A stretch of 64,000 nucleotides of DNA from Hyunsoonleella pacifica (GTDB lineage Bacteria > Bacteroidota > Bacteroidia > Flavobacteriales > Flavobacteriaceae): positions 434,001 to 498,000 of the forward strand of contig NZ_SIRS01000002.1 in assembly GCF_004310335.1 (NCBI RefSeq), given 5' to 3'. How positions within the stretch are numbered: position 1 is the stretch's first letter; every line of letters starts with the position of its first letter. The translations under genes and the position numbers were made by a program. The notes under the pieces are model-generated. The model made no database searches, was not told where the DNA came from, and was given only the letters and a program-made list of their open reading frames with translations. Of this stretch, positions 33,625-43,283 are shown in pieces.

Positions 33625-35657
33625 ATGAAACTGAAAGTCATTTTAATTTTTGTGTCTATTGCCTTTTTTTTCTGTTGTAATGAGAATAAAAAAATGAAGA
33701 AGTACTTGAAAATGAAACCGAAATCAATAAAGATTTTGATTATAATGTTGAGCAATTTGCTGACATTAAAATATTACGTTATCAAATTCCAAGTTGGGAT
33801 AAACTAACTCTACAAGAACAGAAATTAGTGTATTACCTAACTCAAGCAGGACTTTCAGGTAGAGATATTATGTGGGATCAAAATTATCGTCATAATCTCA
33901 AGGTAAGAAAAGCTTTAGAAAACATTTATAAAACATATCAAGGTGATAAAACCTCTGATAATTGGAATGCTTTTACAACATATCTTAAGCGTGTATGGTT
34001 TAGTAATGGTATTCATCATCACTATTCAAATGATAAGATAAAACCAAAGTTCTCAGCCAATTATTTAAAAGAGTTATTATCAACAACAAATACAATATTA
34101 GAAGGTGACGCTTTTGAAGTAATTTTTAATGATAAGGATGCTAAAAAAGTAAATCAAGCCAAAGGCGTGGACAATGTGGCTCTTTCTGCAGTTAATTTTT
34201 ATGGATCAAATGTTACTAATACTGATGTAATTAGTTTTTATAAACAGAAAACTTCCCCTAATCCTGATAAACCATTATCATTTGGCTTAAATTCACAGTT
34301 GGTTAAAGAAAACGGTATACTAAAAGAGCGTGTATACAAATCTGGCGGGTTATATGGGGCAGCAATTGATGAAATTATTAAATGGTTAGAATTAGCTAAA
34401 GGTGTAGCTGAGAATAAGGCTCAAGGCGAAGCGTTAGGTTTATTAATTGAATATTATAAGACGGGAGATTTACAAACTTGGGATAATTATAATGTGGCTT
34501 GGACAGCAGCTACTAAAGGTAATATTGATTACATTAATAGTTTTGTAGAGGTATATAATGACCCCTTAGGGTACAGAGGTTCTTATGAGATGATTGTTCA
34601 AATAAATGATTTTGATATGTCTCAAAAAATGAAAGTGTTATCGGATAATGCGCAATGGTTTGAAGATAATTCTCCGTTAATGGAAGCTCATAAAAAGAAA
34701 AACGTAGTTGGAGTAACATATAAAGTGGTAACTGTAGCAGGAGAAGCTGGAGATGCATCACCTAGCACACCAATTGGGGTTAATTTACCAAATGCCAACT
34801 GGATACGAAAAGAAGTAGGAAGCAAATCTGTATCTTTAGGTAATATTATTGAGGCATATAATAATGCAGGAAGCACGGGACGTTTAAAAGAGTTTGTACA
34901 TGATGAGGAAGAATATCAATTAGAAAAGAAATACGGGCAGCTAGCTGATAAATTACATACAGCACTTCATGAAGTTATTGGGCATGCATCAGGACAATTA
35001 AACCCTGGAGTAGGAGAAACCAAGGAAACACTTAAAAATTATGCATCTACATTAGAAGAAGGACGAGCTGATTTAGTTGGTCTATACTATTTGTATCATC
35101 CTAAATTACAAGAATTAGGATTAGTAGATAATTGGGAAAAAGTAGGTATTGCTGCTTATGATGCATATATAAGAAATGGACTCATGACACAACTCATTAG
35201 GTTGAATTTAGGCGATGATGTTGAAGAGGCACATATGCGTAATAGGCAATGGGTATCTGCTTGGGTATTTGAAAAAGGGAAAAAAGATAGCGTTATTGAG
35301 AAGGTAATAAAAGATGGGAAAACCTATTTCAACATAAATGATTATAATAAATTACATGATTTATTTGGAGAGTTATTACGAGAAACACAGCGTATTAAGT
35401 CTGAGGGCGATTATACTGCAGTTGAGACTTTAGTTGAGACTTATGGCGTAAAAGTAAATCAAGACATTCATTCTGAAGTTTTAGAACGTAATAAACAGTT
35501 CACTTCTGCACCATACAGTGGTTTTGTTAATCCTGTTTTGGTTGCAGATATGGAAAATGAGGAAATTAAAGCCATACGTGTAGAACAGCCAGAAACATTT
35601 GCAGAACAGATGTTGAATTATAGTAAAGAATATAACTTTTTACCTGAAGTAAATTAA
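33625..35657 (+). pseudogene. Frameshifted M49-family dipeptidyl peptidase (DPP III-like)
   Basis: The 609-codon frame from 33828 encodes an M49 metallopeptidase (zinc motif HEVIGH followed by ASG, second Glu in LEEGRADLVGLYYL). The N-terminal lipoprotein signal (MKLKVILIFVSIAFFFCC, Cys in FFFCC) is encoded from 33625 in a different frame. At 33688-33694 seven A lie where one extra A would join the frames as NENKK-NEEVLENE. The downstream frame is open from 33690 and shows normal family sequence (IKILRYQIPSWDKL) before any start codon. So the gene is one base short in a homopolymer. It could be a true mutation, phase variation, transcriptional slippage, or a sequencing error. Confidence 0.8.
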
Positions 35658-35679
35658 GTAAAGATTATACAAAAAGCAA

Positions 35680-35713
35680 AAAACAGATCCTTAATCAAGG
35701 ATCTGTTTTTTTA
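35680..35713 (+). terminator. Terminator after the M49 peptidase gene
   Basis: A stem of about 12 bp (AAACAGATCCTT with AAGGATCTGTTT) and a four-base loop, followed by a T run. It lies 23 bases past the peptidase stop. Confidence 0.85.
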
Positions 35714-35781
35714 TTAACGCTAAAAGCTAATAATATTAAATTAACAACAATGAGTAAGCTAATTATTAGTAATATTTTCAT
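35695..35781 (-). CDS. Possible 28-residue single-helix membrane peptide
   Basis: A 28-codon minus-strand frame: MKILLIISLLIVVNLILLAF, then a short polar tail ending TDP. It is one hydrophobic helix with a basic start. Its stop codon falls in the loop of the terminator of the convergent peptidase gene. Short single-helix frames arise by chance in AT-rich DNA, and no paralogue is at hand, so support is limited to the clean amphitopic plan. Confidence 0.35.
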   Translation of the reverse strand: MKILLIISLLIVVNLILLAFSVNKKTDP

Positions 35782-35961
35782 GTTGTTCGCTGTTGATGTT
35801 ATTATTATGATGCAAAGTTTTCTAAAAGGTTGCGTAAAGAAACCATGTTTATTTATGTAACAGTTTAACTTTCTTTTTTCCTAGTGAATAACTTACTTTT
35901 TTTAGAATAGTTTAGGCCTTGAAAGAATCTATAATTCGTATTTTTAAGGAAAATTGCATTA

Positions 35962-36981
35962 TTGAAATTAATCAGCTTTACTAAAAAAGGACTTTATTGC
36001 ATTCCAGGTAAATTTTATTTAGATCCTTGGTATCCTGTAAATTACGCAGTAATTTCTCATGGGCATGCAGATCATGCTAGATGGGGAATGAAGTACTATT
36101 TATGTCATCATCATACAAAACCTATTTTAAAACATCGTATTAATGCTGATATTAATGTGCAAAGTTTAGGTTATAATGACCCTTTGGTTGTAAATGGTGT
36201 AAAAGTCAGTTTTCATCCAGCAGGTCATATCATCGGTTCTGCACAAATTCGTTTGGAATACAAAGGCTTTGTAGTTGTGTTTACTGGAGATTATAAAACA
36301 ACTTCAGATGATATAACGGTTCCTTTTGAAACCGTTAAATGCCATCAATTTATTACTGAGAGTACATTTGGCTTGCCTGTATACAAATGGTTACCAGAGG
36401 TAACCTTAAAACAACAAATGCACGATTGGGTAGCTGTAAATAAATCTAACAATAGAACAAGTGTATTTTTTGGATATTCTTTAGGGAAAGCCCAGCGGAT
36501 AATGAAAATGCTTGAAGATATAGATAATATATATGTACATAATGCCATTTATAAGTTAAATGAAGCTATTAGCACCACAGATGTTATATTACCAAAAACT
36601 AATTGTATAACCACAGATTTTGATAAAAAAGAAATTCAAAATAGAATAGTGATTTTACCACCTTCACTTTTGGGGTCGAGATTATTAAAGCGTATTCCAA
36701 ATGCAGCAACTGCAGTATGTTCAGGATGGATGCAAATAAGAGGTAATAGGAGATGGCGCGCTGTTGATGCAGGTTTTCCTGTAAGTGATCATGCAGATTG
36801 GAACGGATTAATTAGTGCAGTAAAAGCTTCAGGAGCTGAAAAAGTATATGTTACCCACGGGTCTCAAGCAACATTTTCAAAATATTTGAACACCATTGGT
36901 ATTCCCTCTGAAGAAGTAAAAACTGAATATGGCGAAGAGCTGTTGAATGATGTAGAAACCAATGAAATTTCTAGTTCATGA
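35962..36981 (+). CDS. Ligase-associated DNA exonuclease (MBL fold)
   Basis: A 339-residue metallo-beta-lactamase/beta-CASP-type nuclease of the TIGR04122 group. The metal motif is SHGHADHARWG, with further ligands in FHPAGHIIGSAQI and FTGDYK, and the C-terminal VSDHADWNGL and VTHGSQ. In Pseudomonas putida the homologue (Exo) belongs to the MPE-Exo-Lig-Lhr set of repair proteins. The start is a TTG at 35962, as no ATG precedes the conserved region. It is the first gene of a four-gene operon and overlaps the ligase gene by 4 bp. Confidence 0.92.
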   Translation: MKLISFTKKGLYCIPGKFYLDPWYPVNYAVISHGHADHARWGMKYYLCHHHTKPILKHRINADINVQSLGYNDPLVVNGVKVSFHPAGHIIGSAQIRLEYKGFVVVFTGDYKTTSDDITVPFETVKCHQFITESTFGLPVYKWLPEVTLKQQMHDWVAVNKSNNRTSVFFGYSLGKAQRIMKMLEDIDNIYVHNAIYKLNEAISTTDVILPKTNCITTDFDKKEIQNRIVILPPSLLGSRLLKRIPNAATAVCSGWMQIRGNRRWRAVDAGFPVSDHADWNGLISAVKASGAEKVYVTHGSQATFSKYLNTIGIPSEEVKTEYGEELLNDVETNEISSS

Positions 36982-38567
36982 AAGATTTCGTTAGCCTAAT
37001 AAATACTATTGAGATTACGAATAAAACCAATGCTAAAATTCAAGCCTTGGTAAATTATTTTGAAACAGCTACAAACAAAGATAAATTGTGGCTTATTGCT
37101 ATTTTTACAGGAAAGCGCCCGCCAAGACCAGTAAAATCTTCTTTAATGAAGCAATGGTGTATGGATATTATAGACATTCCTGAATGGTTATTTCTAGAGA
37201 GTTATAGTACTGTAGGAGATTTAGGAGAAACACTAGCGTTATTATTACCAGAACCTAAGCACAGTATAGAAAAAACCTTAGATGCTTGGATGCAAGATAT
37301 TATTGTTTTAAAATCTAAGACAGATGAGGAAAAGAAAGGGTATGTATTACACGCATGGTCTGGATTAAATATGCAAGAACGGTTTATATTTAATAAACTT
37401 ATTGGTGGTAGTTTTAGAATAGGGGTTTCTAAAAAGACTTTAGTAAATGCACTTGCTAAATATTCTGGTATAGATGCAAATCAGCTCATGCATAGTATTA
37501 TTGGCAATTGGGATATAGAAACTATAAACTTTGATGAGTTACTTAGTGGTGCGCATATTAATTATGATAATTCTAAACCTTATCCATTTTGTTTGGCCTA
37601 TGCTTTAGAAAAAGAGCTAGATGCATTAGGGCAAACCCATGAATGGCAGGTAGAATATAAATGGGATGGCATTCGCGGACAAGTAATAAAACGGAATAAT
37701 GAAATTTACATCTGGTCGAGAGGAGAAGAATTAGTTACAAAGCAATTTCCAGAGATTGAAACGGTAATGCATCAGTTTAAAGAAGATTTTGTTTTAGATG
37801 GAGAAATACTTGCATTAAAAGACAGTAATGTTTTGTTATTTAATGATTTACAAAAAAGATTAAACCGAAAAAATATATCTAAAAAATTATTAGAAGAAGT
37901 TCCAATAGGATTTTATGCATATGATCTATTAGAGTTCAATAATGAAGATTTAAGGTCTATATCTTTAGAAAAACGTAGAGTGATTTTAGAACAACTATTC
38001 AAAAGTATCAAGCTTCCTAATTACATTAAACTATCTCAAGTCATAAGTTTTAAAGATTGGAATGCACTTCATCTTATTCGCGAAAACGCAAGAAGTATTA
38101 ATTCTGAAGGTTTAATGTTAAAGCAAAAAGCATCAGGGTATCATGTTGGTAGAAAGAAAGGCGATTGGTGGAAATGGAAAGTAGACCCATTAACGATTGA
38201 TGCTGTTATGATTTATGCACAAAAGGGTAGTGGTAGGCGAAGTTCAAAATACACAGATTATACATTTGCTGTTAAAAAAGAAGACGGTTTAGTTACTGTA
38301 GCCAAAGCCTACTCTGGTTTAACCGATAAGGAAATTACCGAAATTTCCAGATGGGTAAATAAAAATGCTATAGAAAAATTTGGTCCTGTTCGTACTGTAA
38401 AGCCTGAATTGGTTTTTGAAATAGCTTTTGAAGGTATAGCGCTAAGTAAACGTCATAAATCTGGAGTGGCTTTACGTTTTCCTAGAATAAAACGTTGGCG
38501 TCACGATAAAAAAGTTGAAGATATAGATACCATTGCATCTGTAAAAAGTTTAATTAATACGCAATGA
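36978..38567 (+). CDS. ATP-dependent DNA ligase, ligase-associated cluster
   Basis: A 529-residue ATP-dependent ligase of the TIGR04120 group. The N-terminal domain (1-200) is DNA-binding, the nucleotidyltransferase domain has motif I EYKWDGIRGQ with adenylated Lys228, motif III in FYAYDLLEFN, motif IV EGLMLK, motif V WWKWKVDPLTIDAVMIYAQ, and the OB domain ends with PRIKRWRHDK (motif VI). It seals nicks with ATP, distinct from the essential NAD-dependent LigA. It starts within the end of the exonuclease gene and overlaps the helicase gene by 4 bp. Confidence 0.95.
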   Translation: MKDFVSLINTIEITNKTNAKIQALVNYFETATNKDKLWLIAIFTGKRPPRPVKSSLMKQWCMDIIDIPEWLFLESYSTVGDLGETLALLLPEPKHSIEKTLDAWMQDIIVLKSKTDEEKKGYVLHAWSGLNMQERFIFNKLIGGSFRIGVSKKTLVNALAKYSGIDANQLMHSIIGNWDIETINFDELLSGAHINYDNSKPYPFCLAYALEKELDALGQTHEWQVEYKWDGIRGQVIKRNNEIYIWSRGEELVTKQFPEIETVMHQFKEDFVLDGEILALKDSNVLLFNDLQKRLNRKNISKKLLEEVPIGFYAYDLLEFNNEDLRSISLEKRRVILEQLFKSIKLPNYIKLSQVISFKDWNALHLIRENARSINSEGLMLKQKASGYHVGRKKGDWWKWKVDPLTIDAVMIYAQKGSGRRSSKYTDYTFAVKKEDGLVTVAKAYSGLTDKEITEISRWVNKNAIEKFGPVRTVKPELVFEIAFEGIALSKRHKSGVALRFPRIKRWRHDKKVEDIDTIASVKSLINTQ

Positions 38568-41020
38568 TGGGAAGGTTTGAGGAAAGTGAAGGATTTCGTG
38601 TCATTCAAAAATTTTTAGCTGAAAAAGATCAAAAACCATTTAGTTTTCAACTGCAAACATGGAAAAAATATAATACTGGATATAGTGGTATTGTTGTAGC
38701 ACCAACTGGTTTTGGTAAAACATTTTCGGTGTTTTTAGCAGTAGTAATTAACTATTTAAATAATCCTGATAACTATACAAAGGGATTAAAATTACTTTGG
38801 ATAAGTCCATTACGTTCATTGGCTAAAGATTTAGCTAAAGCCATGACAAGTGTTGTTGACGAGATTGGTTTAGATTGGGAAGTACAAGTAAGAAATGGAG
38901 ATACGCCACAAAATGTAAGACGACAGCAGGAACGCCTAATGCCTGATGTTTTGCTAACTACGCCAGAAACCATGCATTTATTGTTTTCTCAAAAAAACAA
39001 CTCTAGATGGTTTAAAAATTTAGAATGTGTTGCAGTTGACGAATGGCATGAATTAATTGGGAATAAACGAGGTGTTTTAACTGAACTTGTACTTTCAAGA
39101 TTATTTACCCTATCTCCAAAACTTAAAATTTGGGGGATTACAGCAACCATTGGTAACTTAAAGGATGCATTAGAGGTTCTAATTCCCTATGAATCTTTAA
39201 AAACGGTAATGATACAGGCTAAAGAGCGCAAGAAAATAAACGTAATCTCTGTATTACCGGATGAAGTTGAAGTATTGCCGTGGGCTGGTCATCTAGGAAA
39301 ATCTATGAGCTCTAAAATTGTGCCTATTATTTTGGAAAATAATACCACCCTCATTTTTACCAATACAAGAGGGCAAAGCGAATTGTGGTATCAAATTATT
39401 CTAGAAGCAGCTCCAGAACTTGCAGGGCAATTGGCAATTCACCATGGTTCTATAGATTTAAAATTACGGCATTGGATTGAAGATAATATATCAGAAGGTA
39501 ATTTAAAAGCGGTAATTTGTACATCTTCACTAGACTTAGGTGTTGATTTTAAACCTGTAGATTGTATCATACAGATAGGCTCAGCAAAAGGTGTAGCAAG
39601 GTTTATGCAACGCGCAGGGAGAAGTGGGCATTCGCCTTATGAAGTATCTAAGATATATTGTGTGCCTACACATTCTTTAGAGTTAATTGAAGTTGCAGCG
39701 CTAAAAGAAGCTATTAAATTAGGACAAGTAGAGGAACGCAATCCAATGGTGCTGTGTTATGATGTGCTCGTTCAATTTTTAGTAACATTGGCAGTAGGAG
39801 AAGGTTTTATTGCTGAATATGCTTTTAAACTTTTAAAACAGACTCATGCTTTTTCTTATTTAAATATAGAGGAATTTAATTGGGCTTTACAGTTTATTAC
39901 ACAAGGCGGTAAAACATTAAATGCCTATGAAGAATTTCATAAAGTTGAAAAAGATAATAGTGGGGTTTATAAAGTAAACAGCAGGCGTATAAGTATGTTG
40001 CATCGCATGAATATCGGAGCTATAGTTAGTGATGCAATGTTACGCGTAAAATTTATGTCTGGTGGTTATATTGGTATGATAGAGGAGTTTTTTATTTCAA
40101 AATTAAAACCCAAATCAAGCTTTGTTTTAGCTGGTCGCGTGTTGGAATTGGTTAAAATAAAAGATGTAACAGTTTATGTAAAACGTAGTAAAGCTAAAAC
40201 TGCTATCACACCAAGTTGGTTAGGAGGGAGGTTGCCTTTAACATCGCATTTAAGTCATTTTTTGAGAGTGAAACTAACCGATGCGCTTACACCAGGAATA
40301 CGAGAAAAAGAATTAAAGTTTTTGCACCCTTTAATTTCTAGGCAAAGTAATTTTTCGCATATTCCAAAGCAAAATGAATTTTTAGTAGAACTCATAGAAA
40401 CTAAAGAAGGTCATCATCTATTTATGTATCCTTTTGAAGGGAGATTGGTACATGAGGTAATTTCTGCATTGGTAGCACATCGTTTAAGTAAAATTAAGCC
40501 TCTTACATTTACAATTGCTATGAATGATTATGGTTTTGAGTTATTAAGTGACCAACCTATTCCTATTGACAGCGCAAATCTAACATCTATTCTTTCAAAA
40601 GAAAATTTGATGGAAGATGTTACGGCGAGTATCAACGCCTCTGAAATGGCATCAAGAAAATTTAGAGATATTGCCGTAATTGCAGGTCTTGTAGTGCAAT
40701 CTCGTCCAGGGAGTAAGCAAAACAATAAAAGTTTGCAATCATCCTCAGGTCTAATATTTAGAGTTTTAGAAGACTATGAGCCACAAAATTTACTATTACG
40801 ACAAGCTTATACAGAAGTATTTAATCAACAATTAGAAGAAGTTCGATTACAGGCCGCTTTTGAGCGTATCTCAAAAAGTAAAATTATTTTAAAACACGTT
40901 AAAGGGTTTACACCTTTAAGTTTTCCAATTAAAGTAGATAGCTTGAGAAACTCTATGAGTAATGAGAATTTAGAAAAACGTATAGCACGTATTCAAAAAC
41001 AAACTCTAAACATTGAATGA
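38564..41020 (+). CDS. Ligase-associated DEXH-box helicase (Lhr family)
   Basis: An 818-residue SF2 ATPase of the TIGR04121 Lhr-like group. Motifs: APTGFGKTFSVFL (Walker A), WISPLRSLAKDLAKAM, LLTTPETMHLL, DEWHE (motif II), GITATIGN (III), LIFTNTRGQSE (IV), ICTSSLDLGVDF (V), QRAGRSGH (VI). The C-terminal half holds the Lhr winged-helix and beta-barrel elements. Lhr translocates 3' to 5' on single-stranded DNA and unwinds RNA-DNA hybrids. It overlaps both neighbours by 4 bp, which points to obligate co-expression. Confidence 0.94.
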   Translation: MMGRFEESEGFRVIQKFLAEKDQKPFSFQLQTWKKYNTGYSGIVVAPTGFGKTFSVFLAVVINYLNNPDNYTKGLKLLWISPLRSLAKDLAKAMTSVVDEIGLDWEVQVRNGDTPQNVRRQQERLMPDVLLTTPETMHLLFSQKNNSRWFKNLECVAVDEWHELIGNKRGVLTELVLSRLFTLSPKLKIWGITATIGNLKDALEVLIPYESLKTVMIQAKERKKINVISVLPDEVEVLPWAGHLGKSMSSKIVPIILENNTTLIFTNTRGQSELWYQIILEAAPELAGQLAIHHGSIDLKLRHWIEDNISEGNLKAVICTSSLDLGVDFKPVDCIIQIGSAKGVARFMQRAGRSGHSPYEVSKIYCVPTHSLELIEVAALKEAIKLGQVEERNPMVLCYDVLVQFLVTLAVGEGFIAEYAFKLLKQTHAFSYLNIEEFNWALQFITQGGKTLNAYEEFHKVEKDNSGVYKVNSRRISMLHRMNIGAIVSDAMLRVKFMSGGYIGMIEEFFISKLKPKSSFVLAGRVLELVKIKDVTVYVKRSKAKTAITPSWLGGRLPLTSHLSHFLRVKLTDALTPGIREKELKFLHPLISRQSNFSHIPKQNEFLVELIETKEGHHLFMYPFEGRLVHEVISALVAHRLSKIKPLTFTIAMNDYGFELLSDQPIPIDSANLTSILSKENLMEDVTASINASEMASRKFRDIAVIAGLVVQSRPGSKQNNKSLQSSSGLIFRVLEDYEPQNLLLRQAYTEVFNQQLEEVRLQAAFERISKSKIILKHVKGFTPLSFPIKVDSLRNSMSNENLEKRIARIQKQTLNIE

Positions 41021-41670
41021 TGACTATCGTTACTAAGGATATAGCGTGTAATGGAGAGGTATTAACTTTAACTAATCAACGTGTAGTGTTTTGGGAGAGA
41101 ACACAAATTTTAATTTTGTCAGACTTACATATTGGTAAAGTTGCGCACTTTAGAAAAAATGGCATTCCAATACCATCAGATGTGCTTCAAAAGGATTTAC
41201 TAAGGTTAGAGGAGCTCATAAAACACTTTAATCCAAAAACATTATTATTAGTTGGAGATTTATTTCATGCTGAATTGAATAGTGATGTTCTTCAATTTAA
41301 AAATTGGACACATCAATTCCCAAACCTTAAACTAATATTAGTTAAAGGAAACCATGATAGACAAAATTTTGAGCTTTATGATAATTTGAATATTGAAATT
41401 ATCTCTAATAAATTAGATGTTTTTCCTTTTACTTTCATGCATGACGTAAAAGATAATGATGAAAACTCATTTTATATATCTGGACATATGCATCCTGGAG
41501 TAATTATAAAAGGTAAAGCCAAACAACGTATTACATTACCTTGTTACCAAGTTACCAAAAAACAATTAATCTTACCTGCATTTAGTTTGTTTACAGGCTT
41601 AAATACTCACAATCCTACTGATGTTATTGATATTTATGCTTTTTCTGAATCTAATATTTTTAAAATATAA
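41017..41670 (+). CDS. pdeM: Ligase-associated DNA-repair endonuclease PdeM (metallophosphoesterase)
   Basis: A 217-residue calcineurin-like phosphoesterase of the TIGR04123 group. Metal-site motifs in order: LSDLHIGK, VGDLFHAE, KGNHDR, and SGHMHPG. The P. putida homologue MPE is a manganese-dependent single-strand DNA endonuclease. It is the last gene of the repair operon. No inducible SOS-like box was recognised in front of the operon at 35714-35961. Confidence 0.92.
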   Translation: MMTIVTKDIACNGEVLTLTNQRVVFWERTQILILSDLHIGKVAHFRKNGIPIPSDVLQKDLLRLEELIKHFNPKTLLLVGDLFHAELNSDVLQFKNWTHQFPNLKLILVKGNHDRQNFELYDNLNIEIISNKLDVFPFTFMHDVKDNDENSFYISGHMHPGVIIKGKAKQRITLPCYQVTKKQLILPAFSLFTGLNTHNPTDVIDIYAFSESNIFKI

Positions 41671-41871
41671 TAGCATATAAATTCTGAAACATTAAAAAAC
41701 CTAAATCTATACTATCTGATTAGTATGATGATTCTTTGTATTTTATCGTTGTTTTTTGCAGTTCATATTTGCGTTCGTTCAATGAACCAGTGATTTTTGC
41801 TTTTTTTCCGATTTTTTATTTTGACGGCACTGTAGTTAATTAGTTTTGAGAAGATTATAAAACAAAGCCCC

Positions 41872-42477
41872 ATGAAACGTTTATTATCTTCATTAATTAT
41901 CATCTTAAGTTTGAATTCATTTTTTGGTGTTAACGCCCAAAATTTTGTGAAAAATATTAAGAAGCGTCATGCTTTTTATGGACATTCACAAATAAACCTT
42001 AAAAACACTGATACCATTTCAGGTTTTAATTCTAAGGAAGAAAAATTAAAAATTACAGGAACCATTTATGAAAGTGATGGTATAACTCCTGCAAAAGGCG
42101 TTATTCTTTATATCTGCCAAGCAGATGAATATGGAGATTATAATCCAAAAAAAGTAAACGGTCAACGTGTTTTAGAACATCAGGGTTGGGTAAAGACTGA
42201 TACTGATGGCAAATACACATTCTACACTTTTGTTCCTGGAACCTATTGGCCATCAAGAAAAATACAACAGATTCACGCTATAGTAAAGGCCCCTAATGAT
42301 ACAGAGGCATATCAATTAAATCATTTTGTTTTTGATAATGATCCGCTTTTAAGAGCATCATGTAAGAGAAAAATAGAAACACGTGGATTAAATAACGTTT
42401 TAAAACTAGAAAAGAAAGATAGTTTACTTATTGGTAAACGAGATATTATTTTAAATCCAATATCCCTAACATATTAG
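41872..42477 (+). CDS. Secreted intradiol ring-cleavage dioxygenase-fold protein
   Basis: A 201-residue protein with a signal peptide (1-23, ending GVNAQ). The core is the intradiol dioxygenase/transthyretin-like beta sandwich: ITGTIYESDGITPAKGVILYICQADEYGDYNP, then GWVKTDTDGKYTFYTFVPGTYWPSRKIQQIHAIVKAP and NHFVFDNDPLL. Catalytic dioxygenases bind Fe(III) with two Tyr and two His; here a His in QIHAIV and Tyr residues near YGDY and TYWP are candidates, but the full set is not certain. Secreted members in Bacteroidota may not be catechol enzymes. Confidence 0.82.
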   Translation: MKRLLSSLIIILSLNSFFGVNAQNFVKNIKKRHAFYGHSQINLKNTDTISGFNSKEEKLKITGTIYESDGITPAKGVILYICQADEYGDYNPKKVNGQRVLEHQGWVKTDTDGKYTFYTFVPGTYWPSRKIQQIHAIVKAPNDTEAYQLNHFVFDNDPLLRASCKRKIETRGLNNVLKLEKKDSLLIGKRDIILNPISLTY

Positions 42478-42495
42478 TGTTTATTATGTAAACTG

Positions 42496-42537
42496 AAATC
42501 CCCGAACGTACCTCGTTATGTATGTCGGGGATTTTTA
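42496..42537. terminator. Bidirectional terminator
   Basis: Arms AAATCCCCGA and TCGGGGATTT (10 bp) with an interior that can add pairing, followed by T. It is 18 bases after the dioxygenase-like gene and 20 bases from the convergent lipoprotein gene's stop. Confidence 0.88.
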
Positions 42538-42557
42538 TTTTAGTTACATACCTATTA

Positions 42558-43067
42558 TCAATTGCATTCAGAGGGTATTTCAAAGGAGCCTACAACTGTA
42601 ATATCTCCCGGGGTGTTATCTTGCCTGTCATATTCCACATTTATACTTCCTTTAAAAATTTTACAATCTCCATCTTCAATAATTTCATTAATATTTAAAG
42701 TGCCACCAGCTTTAGATAAAAAGATACCACTACCTGGGATACTCATACTAGAAATGTTATCCATAGTATTATTATAAACAATCATGGTATATTGTTTTTT
42801 TTCAACAGGTGCAGGAAGCGTAAAGGTAATTCTGTAACCTTCTTGATTTCTAACATCTAAGCGAACCCTATTATTTTCAACATCAATAATGTCAACAATA
42901 TCTAGTTCAAGTTTTAGATCTGCAAAGCCATCGCCATTAATAGTTATAGAAGCGAAATTTTTTTCTGGATCTTGTTCCATTTGGGAGTCGCTATCGTCAC
43001 TATTTGAACAAGATGTTAAAGTAATAATAAAGCTTAGGAGAAATAGGCTGTAAATCAATTTTTTCAT
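42558..43067 (-). CDS. Lipoprotein of unknown function
   Basis: A 169-residue lipoprotein; the start is placed at the Met at 43067 because MKKLIYSLFLLSFIITLTSC gives a proper signal with lipobox LTSC. The frame is open to 43142, but that would put 25 residues ahead of the signal. After a Ser/Asp-rich linker the mature domain is beta-rich (FASITINGDGFADLKLELDIVDI, GSFEIPSEC at the end). It resembles DUF4382-like or small Ig-like lipoproteins only loosely. No operon partner. Confidence 0.72.
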   Translation of the reverse strand: MKKLIYSLFLLSFIITLTSCSNSDDSDSQMEQDPEKNFASITINGDGFADLKLELDIVDIIDVENNRVRLDVRNQEGYRITFTLPAPVEKKQYTMIVYNNTMDNISSMSIPGSGIFLSKAGGTLNINEIIEDGDCKIFKGSINVEYDRQDNTPGDITVVGSFEIPSECN

Positions 43068-43283
43068 GGTTTTCAATGTTTGTTTGTACTTATTTACATA
43101 AACATCGAAAACCTTTAAAAATGTCATCACATTATTTAACAATTCTCAATTTTGAATTTCAGTTTATCTTTTTCTGAAAAATAACAAAAGGTATTTTCCA
43201 GTATCAGCTATTGTAACATTGTATATTTCTTGGACACCTAGATATAGGTAACAATGTTAATCTATCTTATGTAGAAGGAACAC

